64,000 nt of DNA from positions 1 to 64,000 of the forward strand of contig JAFWQJ010000079.1 of assembly GCA_017545185.1 (NCBI GenBank), read 5' to 3'. Within the stretch, counting starts at the first letter, position 1. Each line of letters begins with the position of its first letter. The DNA comes from Oscillospiraceae bacterium. GTDB lineage: Bacteria > Bacillota > Clostridia > Oscillospirales > Ruminococcaceae. Positions 7,692 through 17,171 of the stretch are shown piece after piece. A program made the position numbers and the translations under genes. The notes beneath the pieces are model-generated. The model was not told where the DNA came from. It made no database searches and worked only from the letters and a program-made list of their open reading frames with translations.

Positions 7692-9266
7692 TTATCCGTT
7701 CGCTTTTCCGTAATGATATGCGTGATCAAAATCCTCGTCAATGTAAACATCAGCGGTAAACCTGTTCAGATTGTATACGCAGGACCATTCCGTATAATTC
7801 TCTTGTGCTACCTTGGCCAGAAGCTCTTTTGCCTGTTCCGGCGTCAGAATGCCGTCATGCCCGGAAAGACCTGCAAGGATCTCCGGAAGTCTGCTGTCAG
7901 CGCCCCTGTCATAATCATCGCCGGGCGTCAGCACCGAATTTGTGACGGCATCCAGCTCGTTGACATACATCTGATCATCAAACCATTCGACCACGACCGA
8001 ACGCCCGGACTGATCCGCGATGAACAGGTGCTGCCGGACATTGGCATGAGAATGGATATCATAGCATTCGAGCAGCTTCAGTGCCTCGTCCACATTGGCG
8101 CATCTGTCAAGCAGAACACGAATTGCCGAATAGATATACAGATCCGGCTTTCCGGTATCCTGATGGATCTCTCCGATATCAAGCTCCAGCGTACTGACGC
8201 CGAGCCCCGCTTCATTGATACCGTCACAGACTGCATAAGGCGCAGCAGTCATGAATATTCTTCCGGCAGGAGAATCCGGATGGATATTGCCCTGTTTGAC
8301 GCTGATGCCGAGCACTTCCAGATCAGCCATAGAATAGGATGCATAGCCGTTCTTCGGGGATGAGTAGATCATCAGCGCATCGGTTTCATGATAATCAAAG
8401 TTTCTGCCCATCAGCACATCGCCGTCCGGTGTCTTTGCTTTAAATGAGGAACATCCGAACCGCTTTGTATCAATCGGAACCGGCAGATTCCGGAATTCCT
8501 CCCTGCGCAGCCATTCGGAAAATTCTTCTACAGATGTAATATTTGCATTCAGCAGATCATCCAGCTTATAATCACCGATGTATTCCATATAGTACATACC
8601 GGCTCCGTCGCTCCGGATCGTGCACATGGTTCTGATTTTGTTGAAAAAGAGTGCGGCAATAATCAGAACGGGAATTGCGATCACAATCAGACTGACCAGC
8701 ACGGTTTTGCCGAAGCTTTTTTTCGACAAAACCGAGATCAGAAGAAGAATCGCGGAAAATAATAGGACGCATCCTGCGATCAATGCCGCTTTTTTCAGCG
8801 TCGGTATCAATCCGGTGCCGATATCCGTGGCTTCGATGCAATAGGGCGATAGACTCTTTTCGAGGAAAGCAGTATTTTGATCCGTAAGCGCATCGACCTG
8901 CGTGACCATTATAACGTAATCAGCCAGTGTCTGAAAGACTGCTTTCTGCATGTCCTCAGACTCCCTGCACAGGATGCCCGTGAGCGGTGTTCGGGAATCT
9001 ACGCACTGCAGGAACTCGCGTGAGAGTGCTTCATCCAGCCGGATCCGGACTTCAGACACGTTTCCTTCGCTGTCCTCAAAGCCCAGTATCCAGTTGCGGT
9101 CGTCGATCGGCAGCGGCTCTTTGATCTCAACCGTGACGCTCTTTCCGAGGTCGGCATCTGTGAGTGACATCATGTCCGTATACTTCGGCTTGCCTAAAAT
9201 GCCGAAAAGGAGCGCCCCGATGCCGATAAGCAAAATGATAATCAAAGCAATGACTTTCTTTTTCAT
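7692..9266 (-). CDS. membrane-anchored Ntn hydrolase (choloylglycine hydrolase / C45-type amidase)
   Basis: 524 residues. The N-terminal ~215 residues hold a first membrane segment (4-24), an extracytoplasmic stretch and two more membrane segments (about 158-180 and 189-208). The C-terminal domain starts at FGCSSFKAKTPDG, where Cys272 is the expected nucleophile, followed by GRNFDYHE and DGINEAGLGVSTLE, all typical of linear-amide C-N hydrolases (penicillin V acylase, bile salt hydrolase, C45 acyltransferases). In this superfamily the Cys becomes the new N-terminus after autocleavage, which would sever it here from the membrane domain. Topology suggests the catalytic part is extracytoplasmic. 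The substrate could be a bile conjugate, N-acyl amino acid or peptide amide and cannot be assigned from sequence. Confidence 0.8.
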   Translation of the reverse strand: MKKKVIALIIILLIGIGALLFGILGKPKYTDMMSLTDADLGKSVTVEIKEPLPIDDRNWILGFEDSEGNVSEVRIRLDEALSREFLQCVDSRTPLTGILCRESEDMQKAVFQTLADYVIMVTQVDALTDQNTAFLEKSLSPYCIEATDIGTGLIPTLKKAALIAGCVLLFSAILLLISVLSKKSFGKTVLVSLIVIAIPVLIIAALFFNKIRTMCTIRSDGAGMYYMEYIGDYKLDDLLNANITSVEEFSEWLRREEFRNLPVPIDTKRFGCSSFKAKTPDGDVLMGRNFDYHETDALMIYSSPKNGYASYSMADLEVLGISVKQGNIHPDSPAGRIFMTAAPYAVCDGINEAGLGVSTLELDIGEIHQDTGKPDLYIYSAIRVLLDRCANVDEALKLLECYDIHSHANVRQHLFIADQSGRSVVVEWFDDQMYVNELDAVTNSVLTPGDDYDRGADSRLPEILAGLSGHDGILTPEQAKELLAKVAQENYTEWSCVYNLNRFTADVYIDEDFDHAYHYGKANG

Positions 9267-9325
9267 AGGTATACCCTTCTGTATCTTTTTTTCGAGGAAT
9301 ATTGTCAGAAATTCTTCCTTTCAGA

Positions 9326-9354
9326 ATTATACCATATTATTCCGGAAAAAGCAA
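9326..9354 (-). promoter_or_regulatory. promoter of the Ntn hydrolase gene
   Basis: Minus strand TTGCTT (9354-9349), 17-base spacer, TATAAT (9331-9326). It partly overlaps the terminator of the upstream sortase unit. Confidence 0.6.
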
Positions 9355-9387
9355 AAGGCTCGCCGAACTGCCCGGCGAGCCTTTTGC
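9345..9387 (-). terminator. rho-independent terminator of the protease-sortase operon
   Basis: GCAAAAGGCTCGCCG pairs with CGGCGAGCCTTTTGC; read on the minus strand it is followed by TTTTT. Confidence 0.85.
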
Positions 9388-9422
9388 TGATACTGCAGTT
9401 TATTCGGTGTACTGACGGGATC

Positions 9423-9953
9423 TCAGCCGTTTTCCTTCTCAGGCTTTGCGATCACGATCCTGCGCTGTGTTCCGTCATCTGTACAGGTCACAAGTGTGAC
9501 GCGCACATCCTCTGCATCGTCAAGGATCCATGTTTCATCCGGTTCAACGATGAAGCTGTCCGTCACATAATAGGTATAAAGATTTTTGCTGACATCGTAA
9601 AGCCGCACCTCCATACCATTCTGAACGTCCCGGAGCGCATTGAAATACTCTTTGTAAATCGTGCTGCTGTGCGCGGCAATGCAATAGTTTCCCTCTCCCG
9701 GAGCCCCTGTGCCGGGGAAATGTCCGGCTGCCTTTGAGAGAACGTCATTTCCAGTTCCCTCAAGCACCGGCGCCTTGATGCGGAGTTCCGGTATCTCAAT
9801 GACAGCATTTTCTTTCATGAGCTGCCTGCGCCGGTAGTCACGCAGCAGCTTTCTGCCGACCAGAAACGAAAGGATGACCGTTCCGGCCAGTATCGCTGCC
9901 AGACCGAGAAAGAACATTACCTTGTTCGGCTTTGAATGCCCGTCTTTTTTCAT
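9423..9953 (-). CDS. sortase (class D-like), dedicated to the adjacent LPQTG protease
   Basis: 176 residues with one N-terminal membrane anchor (about 13-33) and a sortase beta-barrel. The catalytic set is visible: His in CIAAHSST, Cys in TLVTCTDDG, and the following Arg in TQRRIVIA. Sortases cut the LPxTG signal between Thr and Gly and join the protein to peptidoglycan. The start codon overlaps the stop of the upstream protease gene by one base (TGATG), so the two are translationally coupled and this enzyme very probably anchors that protease. Length matches small class D/E sortases; the exact class is not certain. Confidence 0.9.
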   Translation of the reverse strand: MKKDGHSKPNKVMFFLGLAAILAGTVILSFLVGRKLLRDYRRRQLMKENAVIEIPELRIKAPVLEGTGNDVLSKAAGHFPGTGAPGEGNYCIAAHSSTIYKEYFNALRDVQNGMEVRLYDVSKNLYTYYVTDSFIVEPDETWILDDAEDVRVTLVTCTDDGTQRRIVIAKPEKENG

Positions 9954-12900
9954 CAGCGTTTTTCCTTCCTGCGGAATGCGCCGGAAACCCAGACTGCTGC
10001 CGCACCGAAAAAGATCAGGATACCGGCACCGGCGGCTGCGCCGGCTGAACTGAGATCGTTGTTTCCGGTCTGCGGGAGATTGACCGCATTGCCGTTTTCA
10101 TCGGTGCCCTTGCCGGTGAAGCGGTCTACCTTGTACTCCGCACCGTCATCAAACTTGATCACAACAGTGCCGTCCTCAGAGCAGACTGTCTCGGAGACAG
10201 CGGCGGGCTTTCCGGTCTTTTTGCTGCGGTCGGCAGCAGCCATTTCCGTAAGCTTCTGATCGGTATAGAACGCAGTCTGACTAAGCGGCTTTTCACCTGC
10301 AAACGTCAGGATTTCGACCTGATCATCGGCTCTGCGGATCTCGATCGCTCTGTCATATTCTTCGGAGGTGAACGGCACAGCGATAACCGTTTCCGTCTGA
10401 TCTCCGGCGGTCAGTTCGACTGCCTTTGTGCCGATCCAATGATACTTGATCGTCTCCTCAGCGCCGTCGGAAGAATCGGTCACTGTGATAGTTCCTTTGC
10501 CGTCCGAGCTGTAGTATTTTATTTGTTCTCCGGTTTTGCTGCACCAGAGCCCCGCTTCAAAGATGTCGCAGATCTCGGGGAGATCAGTCAGTTCAAATCC
10601 GACCTGATCCTGATAATCAAAACCGGCTGCACCGAGCGGATCACCCGTGACGATTTGTCCGTCAGAAAACTCCATGCGGTAGCCATCATCATCAAACAAT
10701 GCCGATACGAGTTCAGGACGCTTGCCGTATGTACGCTCGCAGTAGTCTGCTGCCATTTTTTCGAGCTCCGAAGTCGAATACACCCGGAAATTATCAGCGG
10801 TGATATTCGGATCATAGAAAATATAATACTCACTTCCGTCCCCGAGTGTCACAGTGAATGTGCTGAGGTTATCATACGTCACACTGACTTTCAGTTCATC
10901 GGCATTTCCCTTGCTGCAGGTAATCACATTGCCGCCGTATTCGACGGGGCGGTCCCATTCCAGACCTTCCTCTGCAGAATACAGAACAGCTCTGCCGTCA
11001 TCCGTAAAGAGGATATAATAATGCTTTTCGCTGGTTTCCGGATCCTGGAATACCCGGTATACGCCCTTTCTGATATATTCAAATTTCACGGGCTTGCCTT
11101 CAGGGTCAACAGCGGTATTCTCAAATCTGTCGAAGCCGGTATACTCTGCGATCAGTCTGCCGGTTTGATCGAGAATCCGCACGATGCCAAGGCCGTTTTC
11201 ATCGTATGCGACCTCTGCCGATGCCGCTTTGGCCTGATTGTGCGCATTGTGGTACGCCGTTACGATTTCCTTCATTTCCGGTGTGGTGATATAATTGAGC
11301 CCGGCTATTCCGTCCGGAGAATAATAGAAAAGTTTTTCGGTAACGCCGTTATCCCATGCGATCACCGCATTTTTCTTATCGGTAAAGGAGAGCGTGCCTG
11401 TCCGGGTCTCAGAGGATGTTTCGCTCATGACCTCCATGGTAATGGTATCGCCGTCCAGCGTAAACGTAAAGTTCTTTTCCGGTGCGCCGCTCTGGTAATA
11501 GATATTGCCGGACATGACATCCCAGAAATTGTAGTAAGCATCGTCCGTGCCGCCGTTCTTTGCCCACCACAGACCGGCTCTCAGATGCGCAGAATCACGG
11601 TCATCCGACATGATCTCTGCGGCATTGAACGCCTTGTCCATTGCTGTGACGGTATATTCTTCAAGATCGGTCACATCGTACGTCACGGAAACACTGCCGT
11701 CCTCACCCTGATATTTGTATGCAGGAAGGATATCCGAGAAATTATACGAACCCAGAATGTTCTGTTCGTAAGCGTCGGCAGATTTCATAATGGAATTGAT
11801 GACGAGCACATCGGAATGGACAGGGTTGATGTATTCCATGATCGGAAGATGAATACCGTCGATCACAGACATAAAGTTCGTCATCTCTGCGAGCTGCGGG
11901 CTTTCTGCCGAATATTCACCGGCAATACCGCCGTTGCCTCTGCCCATGATGTAGATGCCGTCAAGATTGTCATCAGAGGAAGTGATCTCGAGCAGCTTTC
12001 TGCCGTTTTCTTCCTTTGGATTGACCGAAAGTGCCGGCGCCGTTCTGTCGATCACGATCGGGAACTCATAGGTCTGGGGGTTCTGATCGGCACCGTCATA
12101 GTAGACATACGCTTCCAGCACGCCCTTGTACATGCCTTCCGGACAATCCTTGAGCTCCGCCTCCGAGAAGCAGCCCATGATCATGTGCGCAGGCTGACCC
12201 ATTTCATCTTCCGGTGTTTCGCTGATCAGCTTGCTGCTGCTGTCATAGATCTTAATGCCGGAGACATGTGCGGAACGCTGCAGGCTGTACATGATCGAGA
12301 CCTGCTCCGCCATGCCGTCGCCGTCCGGAGAGAGATAAACACCTTCGCTGGGACAATCCAAAAGTGCATCAAAGTATTCATCGTCATAATACATGAGAAG
12401 GCTGTACGGTTCCGCGCTCAGCTGTTCAGCATCCTCTGCCGGGAGTCTGTCGATCAGCTGGGCTAAAGCCTCCGCAACACCTGCGAAAGAATTGGAAGCG
12501 TCAAATGTTCCTTCACCGGCTAATATATCGAGCCGGTACGGTTCAAGGTACTGCGTACCGTTGTGGAAGATCGGCACCTTCGCCCAGTCACCGTAAAAGC
12601 CCATGACCGGGATCGAAATATCGCAGCAGTTTTCCGCACCGCTGAGAATCAGGTATCCCTCCACAAAGAAACCGTTGGGGAAGATCGTTTCGCGTGCTTC
12701 CAGATCGGCAGCGGAAAGCTGTGCATTGACCGTCACAGTCCGTGTCTCCTGCGCTTTGGCATTCAGCAGAGCGGAAAGGTCTGCCGTGACACCGATATTG
12801 CTTGCGCCGCAGATCGTCATCTGTCCGGATTCGTCGCCTTCGATCAAGCCGCCGTCCTCTGCCGTCAGGATCAGCTTCGCTTCGCTGAATGCAACGTCCT

Positions 12901-14935
12901 CATCGGTGAAGTTCCGGATATCCACATCAAAGCTGAGCTGATCTGTGATCTTATCCCTGAGCTCGACCTTTGCAAGACCGGTCACACCCGTGAGGATCAC
13001 TCTGTCATTCAGCACGTTTTTCAGATTCACAAGTCCGGCGCCCTGCCGTCTCGGGCTCTCGTACACATCGCCGTTCGTATACAGCACAGCGGCATTCATC
13101 ATCAGATTTTTGATGAATGCAGTCTTTTCAGCACCCGTGAGCTCGACGCCGTTTTTCCGGATATACTGATCCAGAATCGCTGCACAGCCCGCAACATACG
13201 GTGATGCCATGGAAGTACCGTCAAGCTGCTTCAGCTTGTTGTCGTATGCAGCGGATGAGACCGAACCGCCGATGCCGGTGATATCAGGCTTGAGCGTCAG
13301 ATCAGATGCCGGCCCGAAGGAACTGAACGCGCAGATCCAGCCGTCCAGCGGGGTAACGACACTGATCGTGCTGTCCAGGCGGATCTTCCCGGATTCAGCC
13401 GCTTTCATTTTTTCGCCGTCATTCAGTGAGATAAACACGGAAGGAATATTCAGACCGTCCATGACCATTGTCACAAGCGTCTCCTCATCGACGTCATTGC
13501 AGACGATCATGGCGATCGCGCCTGCCGTCTGTGCATTGAAGCCCTTTTCCCAGAATTCAAGGTCCCCTCTGTCAACGAGCGCAATCTTTCCTGTGAGATC
13601 CTTGCCCTCAAAATCCTCCGGCAAACCGGTGCCGCAGCAGACATATTCATAAACGTCATCCGGCAAAGAATCGCTCAATGACTGGCCTTCGGCCTCACAG
13701 AAAGGGATCTCATCTTCAAGTCCTTCGATCAGGAAGCAGGGGTCCCGGCGGAACGAGTTGTTCGCCGCGGCGACGCTCAGAGCCTCCCTGAACGCGGACG
13801 GCTCTCCGACCGTATGGGTATCCGGTACGGACGTGTCCATGTTGTAATAAACACCCGATTCGATCAGGTTATTGCTGTTATTGCCTGCTGCAGCAACAAC
13901 CATGATTCCGGCGTTGTTGAGTGCTGTGATCGTATCCTTATACAGAATGCTGTCAAGATCAGGCTCGTCACTTCCGAGGCTGAGATTGACCACATCCGCT
14001 TTGAGTTTTGCAGCATCCTCCAAAGCAGCAAGAAGCACATTCGACTCAACCGTGCTGAAATACATCCCGCTCTCCTCGTCAGTGACGATCTTCTCAAACA
14101 CCTTCATCAGGACAAGCTGTGCGTCTCTTGCAATACCGGAAAGCTCGTTGCCTTCCGCATCACTGATCTTATCGCCGGCTGCGATACCGGCAACATGCGT
14201 TCCGTGATACAGCTCCGGGGAGGCGTATTCATAGGGTGTATCGTCGGCATAGTCGATCACATAGGGCAGCTTGCTGCTGATATATGCCTTGTCCGGATCG
14301 ACCGCGACATTCAGATCGCCGGATACAGCACGGATGTCCTCCTTGGTGAGCTTGTTCTCCTTGTCGTCGATCGGCGCAAACATACTGTGGGTGATATCAA
14401 ATTCGGAATCCAGAACCGCGATGACCTCGCCCTCTCCGAAATAGCCGGTCGTCTCTCCGAAATAGCCGACCTCAGCGAGATCAGGCGCCGTGTAGAGTTC
14501 GGGCTTCAGGACATTCACCGTCTCAACCTTTGTGATGCTTTCGACCCACCGGCAGGATTCTGCTTTGTCCAGAAGGCCGGCCGGCAGTTCGCACGAAAAG
14601 CCGTTCATGAGCAGGTCATACCGGTAGCAGATCTCCAGACCGGGATAGAGTGCCCGGAGGGAGGCTTCTGCTTCGCTGCTGATCCGACGGAGTGCAGCAC
14701 TCTTTGCGTCCGCTTCAGCGGTGTCAAGAAAATCCGTTCCGAGCTCAGCTGCTTCTGCGCCGGCAAGCACAGCCTCACCGCTGAGCCTGACGATAACAGG
14801 AACAAGCTTTCCTGCTTCCTCTGCTTGATAAGCAGCTGCCGACAATTCAGCGGGAAGTCCGCAGTTCAGGACTGCGGTGCATCCGACCACAGCAGCGGCT
14901 GTTATGCTGATCAGATTGCGTGTAAATCGCTTCAT
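9953..14935 (-). CDS. giant LPQTG-anchored subtilisin-family (S8) protease
   Basis: 1660 residues. A signal peptide covers about 1-34, then an inhibitor-like propeptide, then the S8 catalytic domain with Asp176 (VIAVLDSEFD), His244 (YHGTHVAGIAAG) and Ser in GTSMASPYVAG. A protease-associated (PA) insert sits between His and Ser (GKIALVDRGDLEFWEKGF). Long fibronectin-like domains follow, of the C5a-peptidase/lactocepin type, then repeated beta-rich modules. The C-terminus carries LPQTG, a hydrophobic stretch and RRKEKR, the cell-wall sorting signal. It should be a surface protease that digests host or dietary protein. It forms a two-gene operon with the sortase; the start follows AAAGGA about 11 bases upstream. 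Confidence 0.92.
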   Translation of the reverse strand: MKRFTRNLISITAAAVVGCTAVLNCGLPAELSAAAYQAEEAGKLVPVIVRLSGEAVLAGAEAAELGTDFLDTAEADAKSAALRRISSEAEASLRALYPGLEICYRYDLLMNGFSCELPAGLLDKAESCRWVESITKVETVNVLKPELYTAPDLAEVGYFGETTGYFGEGEVIAVLDSEFDITHSMFAPIDDKENKLTKEDIRAVSGDLNVAVDPDKAYISSKLPYVIDYADDTPYEYASPELYHGTHVAGIAAGDKISDAEGNELSGIARDAQLVLMKVFEKIVTDEESGMYFSTVESNVLLAALEDAAKLKADVVNLSLGSDEPDLDSILYKDTITALNNAGIMVVAAAGNNSNNLIESGVYYNMDTSVPDTHTVGEPSAFREALSVAAANNSFRRDPCFLIEGLEDEIPFCEAEGQSLSDSLPDDVYEYVCCGTGLPEDFEGKDLTGKIALVDRGDLEFWEKGFNAQTAGAIAMIVCNDVDEETLVTMVMDGLNIPSVFISLNDGEKMKAAESGKIRLDSTISVVTPLDGWICAFSSFGPASDLTLKPDITGIGGSVSSAAYDNKLKQLDGTSMASPYVAGCAAILDQYIRKNGVELTGAEKTAFIKNLMMNAAVLYTNGDVYESPRRQGAGLVNLKNVLNDRVILTGVTGLAKVELRDKITDQLSFDVDIRNFTDEDVAFSEAKLILTAEDGGLIEGDESGQMTICGASNIGVTADLSALLNAKAQETRTVTVNAQLSAADLEARETIFPNGFFVEGYLILSGAENCCDISIPVMGFYGDWAKVPIFHNGTQYLEPYRLDILAGEGTFDASNSFAGVAEALAQLIDRLPAEDAEQLSAEPYSLLMYYDDEYFDALLDCPSEGVYLSPDGDGMAEQVSIMYSLQRSAHVSGIKIYDSSSKLISETPEDEMGQPAHMIMGCFSEAELKDCPEGMYKGVLEAYVYYDGADQNPQTYEFPIVIDRTAPALSVNPKEENGRKLLEITSSDDNLDGIYIMGRGNGGIAGEYSAESPQLAEMTNFMSVIDGIHLPIMEYINPVHSDVLVINSIMKSADAYEQNILGSYNFSDILPAYKYQGEDGSVSVTYDVTDLEEYTVTAMDKAFNAAEIMSDDRDSAHLRAGLWWAKNGGTDDAYYNFWDVMSGNIYYQSGAPEKNFTFTLDGDTITMEVMSETSSETRTGTLSFTDKKNAVIAWDNGVTEKLFYYSPDGIAGLNYITTPEMKEIVTAYHNAHNQAKAASAEVAYDENGLGIVRILDQTGRLIAEYTGFDRFENTAVDPEGKPVKFEYIRKGVYRVFQDPETSEKHYYILFTDDGRAVLYSAEEGLEWDRPVEYGGNVITCSKGNADELKVSVTYDNLSTFTVTLGDGSEYYIFYDPNITADNFRVYSTSELEKMAADYCERTYGKRPELVSALFDDDGYRMEFSDGQIVTGDPLGAAGFDYQDQVGFELTDLPEICDIFEAGLWCSKTGEQIKYYSSDGKGTITVTDSSDGAEETIKYHWIGTKAVELTAGDQTETVIAVPFTSEEYDRAIEIRRADDQVEILTFAGEKPLSQTAFYTDQKLTEMAAADRSKKTGKPAAVSETVCSEDGTVVIKFDDGAEYKVDRFTGKGTDENGNAVNLPQTGNNDLSSAGAAAGAGILIFFGAAAVWVSGAFRRKEKR

Positions 14936-15028
14936 TTTTCTTCGATCCTTTCTGTAATATTTACGGGTATCGGACTTCGGATGTACGGATTGAATAGTTT
15001 TCGCCGCTTATTCCAATCCGTATACACC

Positions 15029-15057
15029 ATTCTATCACATTCTTGACACAAAGTCAA
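15029..15057 (-). promoter_or_regulatory. promoter of the protease-sortase operon
   Basis: Minus strand TTGACT (15057-15052), 17-base spacer, TAGAAT (15034-15029), about 95 bases before the ATG. The rest of the gap 14936-15285 holds the hairpin at 15124 and the divergent promoter at 15226. Confidence 0.7.
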
Positions 15058-15123
15058 TTACATATCGTTTACAATTCAGCAATAAAAGAGGAACAAACAC
15101 AATAGAGAACAAAAAAGAACCCG

Positions 15124-15160
15124 GCATTCGGCGGCAAAGTCTCCCGCCGCGATGCTTTTA
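15124..15160 (+). other. imperfect GC-rich hairpin followed by TTTTAT
   Basis: GCATTCGGCGG can pair imperfectly with CCGCCGCGATGC and is followed by TTTTAT. No gene ends upstream on this strand, so it is not an ordinary gene-end terminator. It could be a remnant or a small RNA end. Confidence 0.3.
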
Positions 15161-15225
15161 TAAAAAGGCGGTGCGTTCCATGTCATTCTCCGTTCGCACA
15201 GCTATCCGGTCAGGGGCCGCTTCGC

Positions 15226-15254
15226 TTGCAATCACTGCAAAAGTATGCTATACT
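15226..15254 (+). promoter_or_regulatory. promoter of the DUF5131-DUF4186 gene
   Basis: TTGCAA (15226-15231), 17-base spacer, TATACT (15249-15254), 31 bases before the ATG at 15286. Confidence 0.65.
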
Positions 15255-15285
15255 ATATATATCAGACTGAAAAGGAGCAAAAACC

Positions 15286-16395
15286 ATGGCGATCTGGAAT
15301 CCGTGGCACGGCTGCCGCAAAATCAGTCCCGGATGTGCAAATTGCTACGTATACCGCCGGGATGAGAGCATCGGCAAGGATGCATCGGTTGTCTCCAAAA
15401 CCGGCGACTACGATCTGCCGCTGAAAAAGAACCGGCAGGGGCAATACAAGCTGACCGCTGACGACGGCATCGTTTTCACCTGCATGACATCCGATTTCTT
15501 TCTGGATACGGCAGATGCATGGCGGGCGGGCTGTTGGGATATGATCCGTTCACGGCGCGATCTGCAGTTTCATATCATCACCAAACGGATCGACCGCTTT
15601 GCGGACTGTCTCCCGCCGGACTGGGGCGACGGCTGGGATCATGTGACGATCTGCAGCACCTGCGAGGATCAGGAGAGAACCGATCACAGACTCCCGATCC
15701 TGCTTTCGCTCCCGATCAGACACCGCGAAGTGATCTGTGAACCGCTGCTCGGTGAGATCAATCTGGAAAAGTATCTGGCGGGCGGCCTGATCGAACAGGT
15801 CACCTGCGGCGGAGAATCCGGCGATCCGGCGCGGCCCTGCGACTTCCGCTGGGTCCAGGAGCTCCGCAGAGAATGCATCCGCTGCGGCGTGCCGTTTTAT
15901 TTCAAGCAGACCGGCGCTGTATTCATCAAGGACGGCAAAGTCTATCATATCCCACGGAAGCTCCAGATGCCGCAGGCGAAAAAATCCGGATACAGCTATA
16001 TTCCCGGAACAGGCTCTGCAGATGCGATCCGGTATCAGCTGCCGGAACGCCGCGACCTGTTCGGCAGACTGCACAAGTCCGGTTTCAGGAGCCGGTTTCA
16101 CCTGACAGAAAAGGAAAGAGACTATATCGCGGAAAAAGGGCTCTCCGTGATCCGCAGCCATGCACAGGATCTTGTCGCCAAAAGGCTTTCCGCGGAAAAT
16201 CCCGAACATGACGGAAAGCAGACCCCGATGAAAGGGCATCCCGTATTCATTGCCCAGCACGCGACCGCCTGCTGCTGCCGCGGCTGCCTCGAAAAATGGC
16301 ACAGCATCCCCGCCGGGAAGATACTGACCGAGAATGAGCAGGCCTATATCGTCGATGTGCTGATGCAATGGATCGGAACCGAAATGGAACGATAA
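15286..16395 (+). CDS. DUF5131 (phage Gp37/Gp68-like) fused to DUF4186
   Basis: 369 residues, no signal peptide. Residues about 1-235 are the DUF5131 family, originally noted in phage Gp37/Gp68: it opens IWNPWHGCRKISPGCANCY, with Cys10, Cys17 and Cys20 in a C-x6-C-x2-C cluster that could bind iron-sulfur or zinc, and includes FHIITKR and CGGESG. Residues about 255-365 match DUF4186 (SRFHLTEKERDYI, PVFIAQHATACCCRGCLEKWH), with a second Cys/His-rich cluster. DUF4186 is usually a free-standing protein, so this is a two-domain fusion. The iron-sulfur or radical SAM idea for DUF5131 rests only on the Cys pattern. AAAGGAG lies upstream of the start. Confidence 0.8.
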   Translation: MAIWNPWHGCRKISPGCANCYVYRRDESIGKDASVVSKTGDYDLPLKKNRQGQYKLTADDGIVFTCMTSDFFLDTADAWRAGCWDMIRSRRDLQFHIITKRIDRFADCLPPDWGDGWDHVTICSTCEDQERTDHRLPILLSLPIRHREVICEPLLGEINLEKYLAGGLIEQVTCGGESGDPARPCDFRWVQELRRECIRCGVPFYFKQTGAVFIKDGKVYHIPRKLQMPQAKKSGYSYIPGTGSADAIRYQLPERRDLFGRLHKSGFRSRFHLTEKERDYIAEKGLSVIRSHAQDLVAKRLSAENPEHDGKQTPMKGHPVFIAQHATACCCRGCLEKWHSIPAGKILTENEQAYIVDVLMQWIGTEMER

Positions 16396-16463
16396 ACAAG
16401 CAGCAGGAACTGACAAAACTTGCTTATACACATCCGACCGACATACAAAGGAGGAATCTGTTT

Positions 16464-17165
16464 ATGATGACATGTAAAAAACACATTGCCTGTTTCATCA
16501 GCGCAGTGCTTGCAGCATCCATGCTGCCGGCATATCCTGTTTATGCCGGAAATGCGGTGGAAACGCCCGGTTATCAGCTCCAGACCCTGCTGATCGACAA
16601 CGACGGCAAAAATCTCTGGACGACAGAAAGCTGGGGCGGCGCGAATATCCTGCCGAATACAAGCTGGACAACGACCGATGCCTCCGATTATTATTACAAC
16701 GGCGTGCTGTCCTTTGAGGCCAAAAGCAATGCGTCAGAGCCGCTGAACTTCTGGATCGGATTAAGCTCGCACTATCATGCCGATACGATCTCTCTTTATT
16801 GGACGGATCTTTCGCAGTATAAAGGAAAGCTGATCGCAGGCACGGACTGGACAAGCTATTCGCTGCGGATCAGGGAGCTGCTCGATGCGAACCCCGACAG
16901 CGGCTTTGACCTTGCGAATCTCTGGAAAATCTGTGTATCCGCTGTCAAAAAGGGCGAGACGGTGTCTTTCCGCAATGTGAAGATCACCTCGCCGGACGAT
17001 GAGCGGCAGTATCCGTTTATCAAGGTGAATCAGGTCGGCTACAGCACGCACGGTGCTAAAACCGCCCGCATCAGCTATTTTGCGAAATTCGGTTCGCTGG
17101 ACGGCAAAACATACGATTATTCTCAGTTTTTCACAAAATCTATTGACTTTGATAAAAATGTATGA
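16464..17165 (+). pseudogene. 5' stump of a secreted family 9 glycoside hydrolase (cellulase)
   Basis: 233 codons starting after AAGGAGG with a signal peptide (MMTCKKHIACFISAVLAAS ... YAG). A jelly-roll carbohydrate-binding module of CBM4/9/30 type follows (LLIDNDGKNLWTTESWGGA, RNVKITSP), then the beginning of the Ig-like domain that precedes GH9 catalytic domains (FIKVNQVGYSTHGAKTARISYF). The chain ends some 30 residues later in unrelated sequence; the stop codon lies inside the promoter of the glutamine synthetase gene. The whole (alpha/alpha)6 catalytic barrel and any dockerin are missing. It is best explained by a deletion joining the GH9 gene to the glnA promoter. Confidence 0.8.
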
Positions 17166-17171
17166 TAAAAT
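17143..17171 (+). promoter_or_regulatory. glnA promoter, inside the end of the GH9 stump
   Basis: TTGACT (17143-17148), 17-base spacer, TAAAAT (17166-17171). The GH9 stump's reading frame terminates within it. Confidence 0.75.

Noticed and set aside
10439-12466. 675-codon open frame opposite the subtilase
   Set aside because: It is antisense to a protein with a complete catalytic triad and sorting signal, has no ribosome site, and reads as Ile/His/Arg-rich shadow sequence.
15124-15160. Considered as a true terminator or riboswitch
   Set aside because: No gene ends before it and the stem is imperfect, so it is listed only as an unassigned hairpin.
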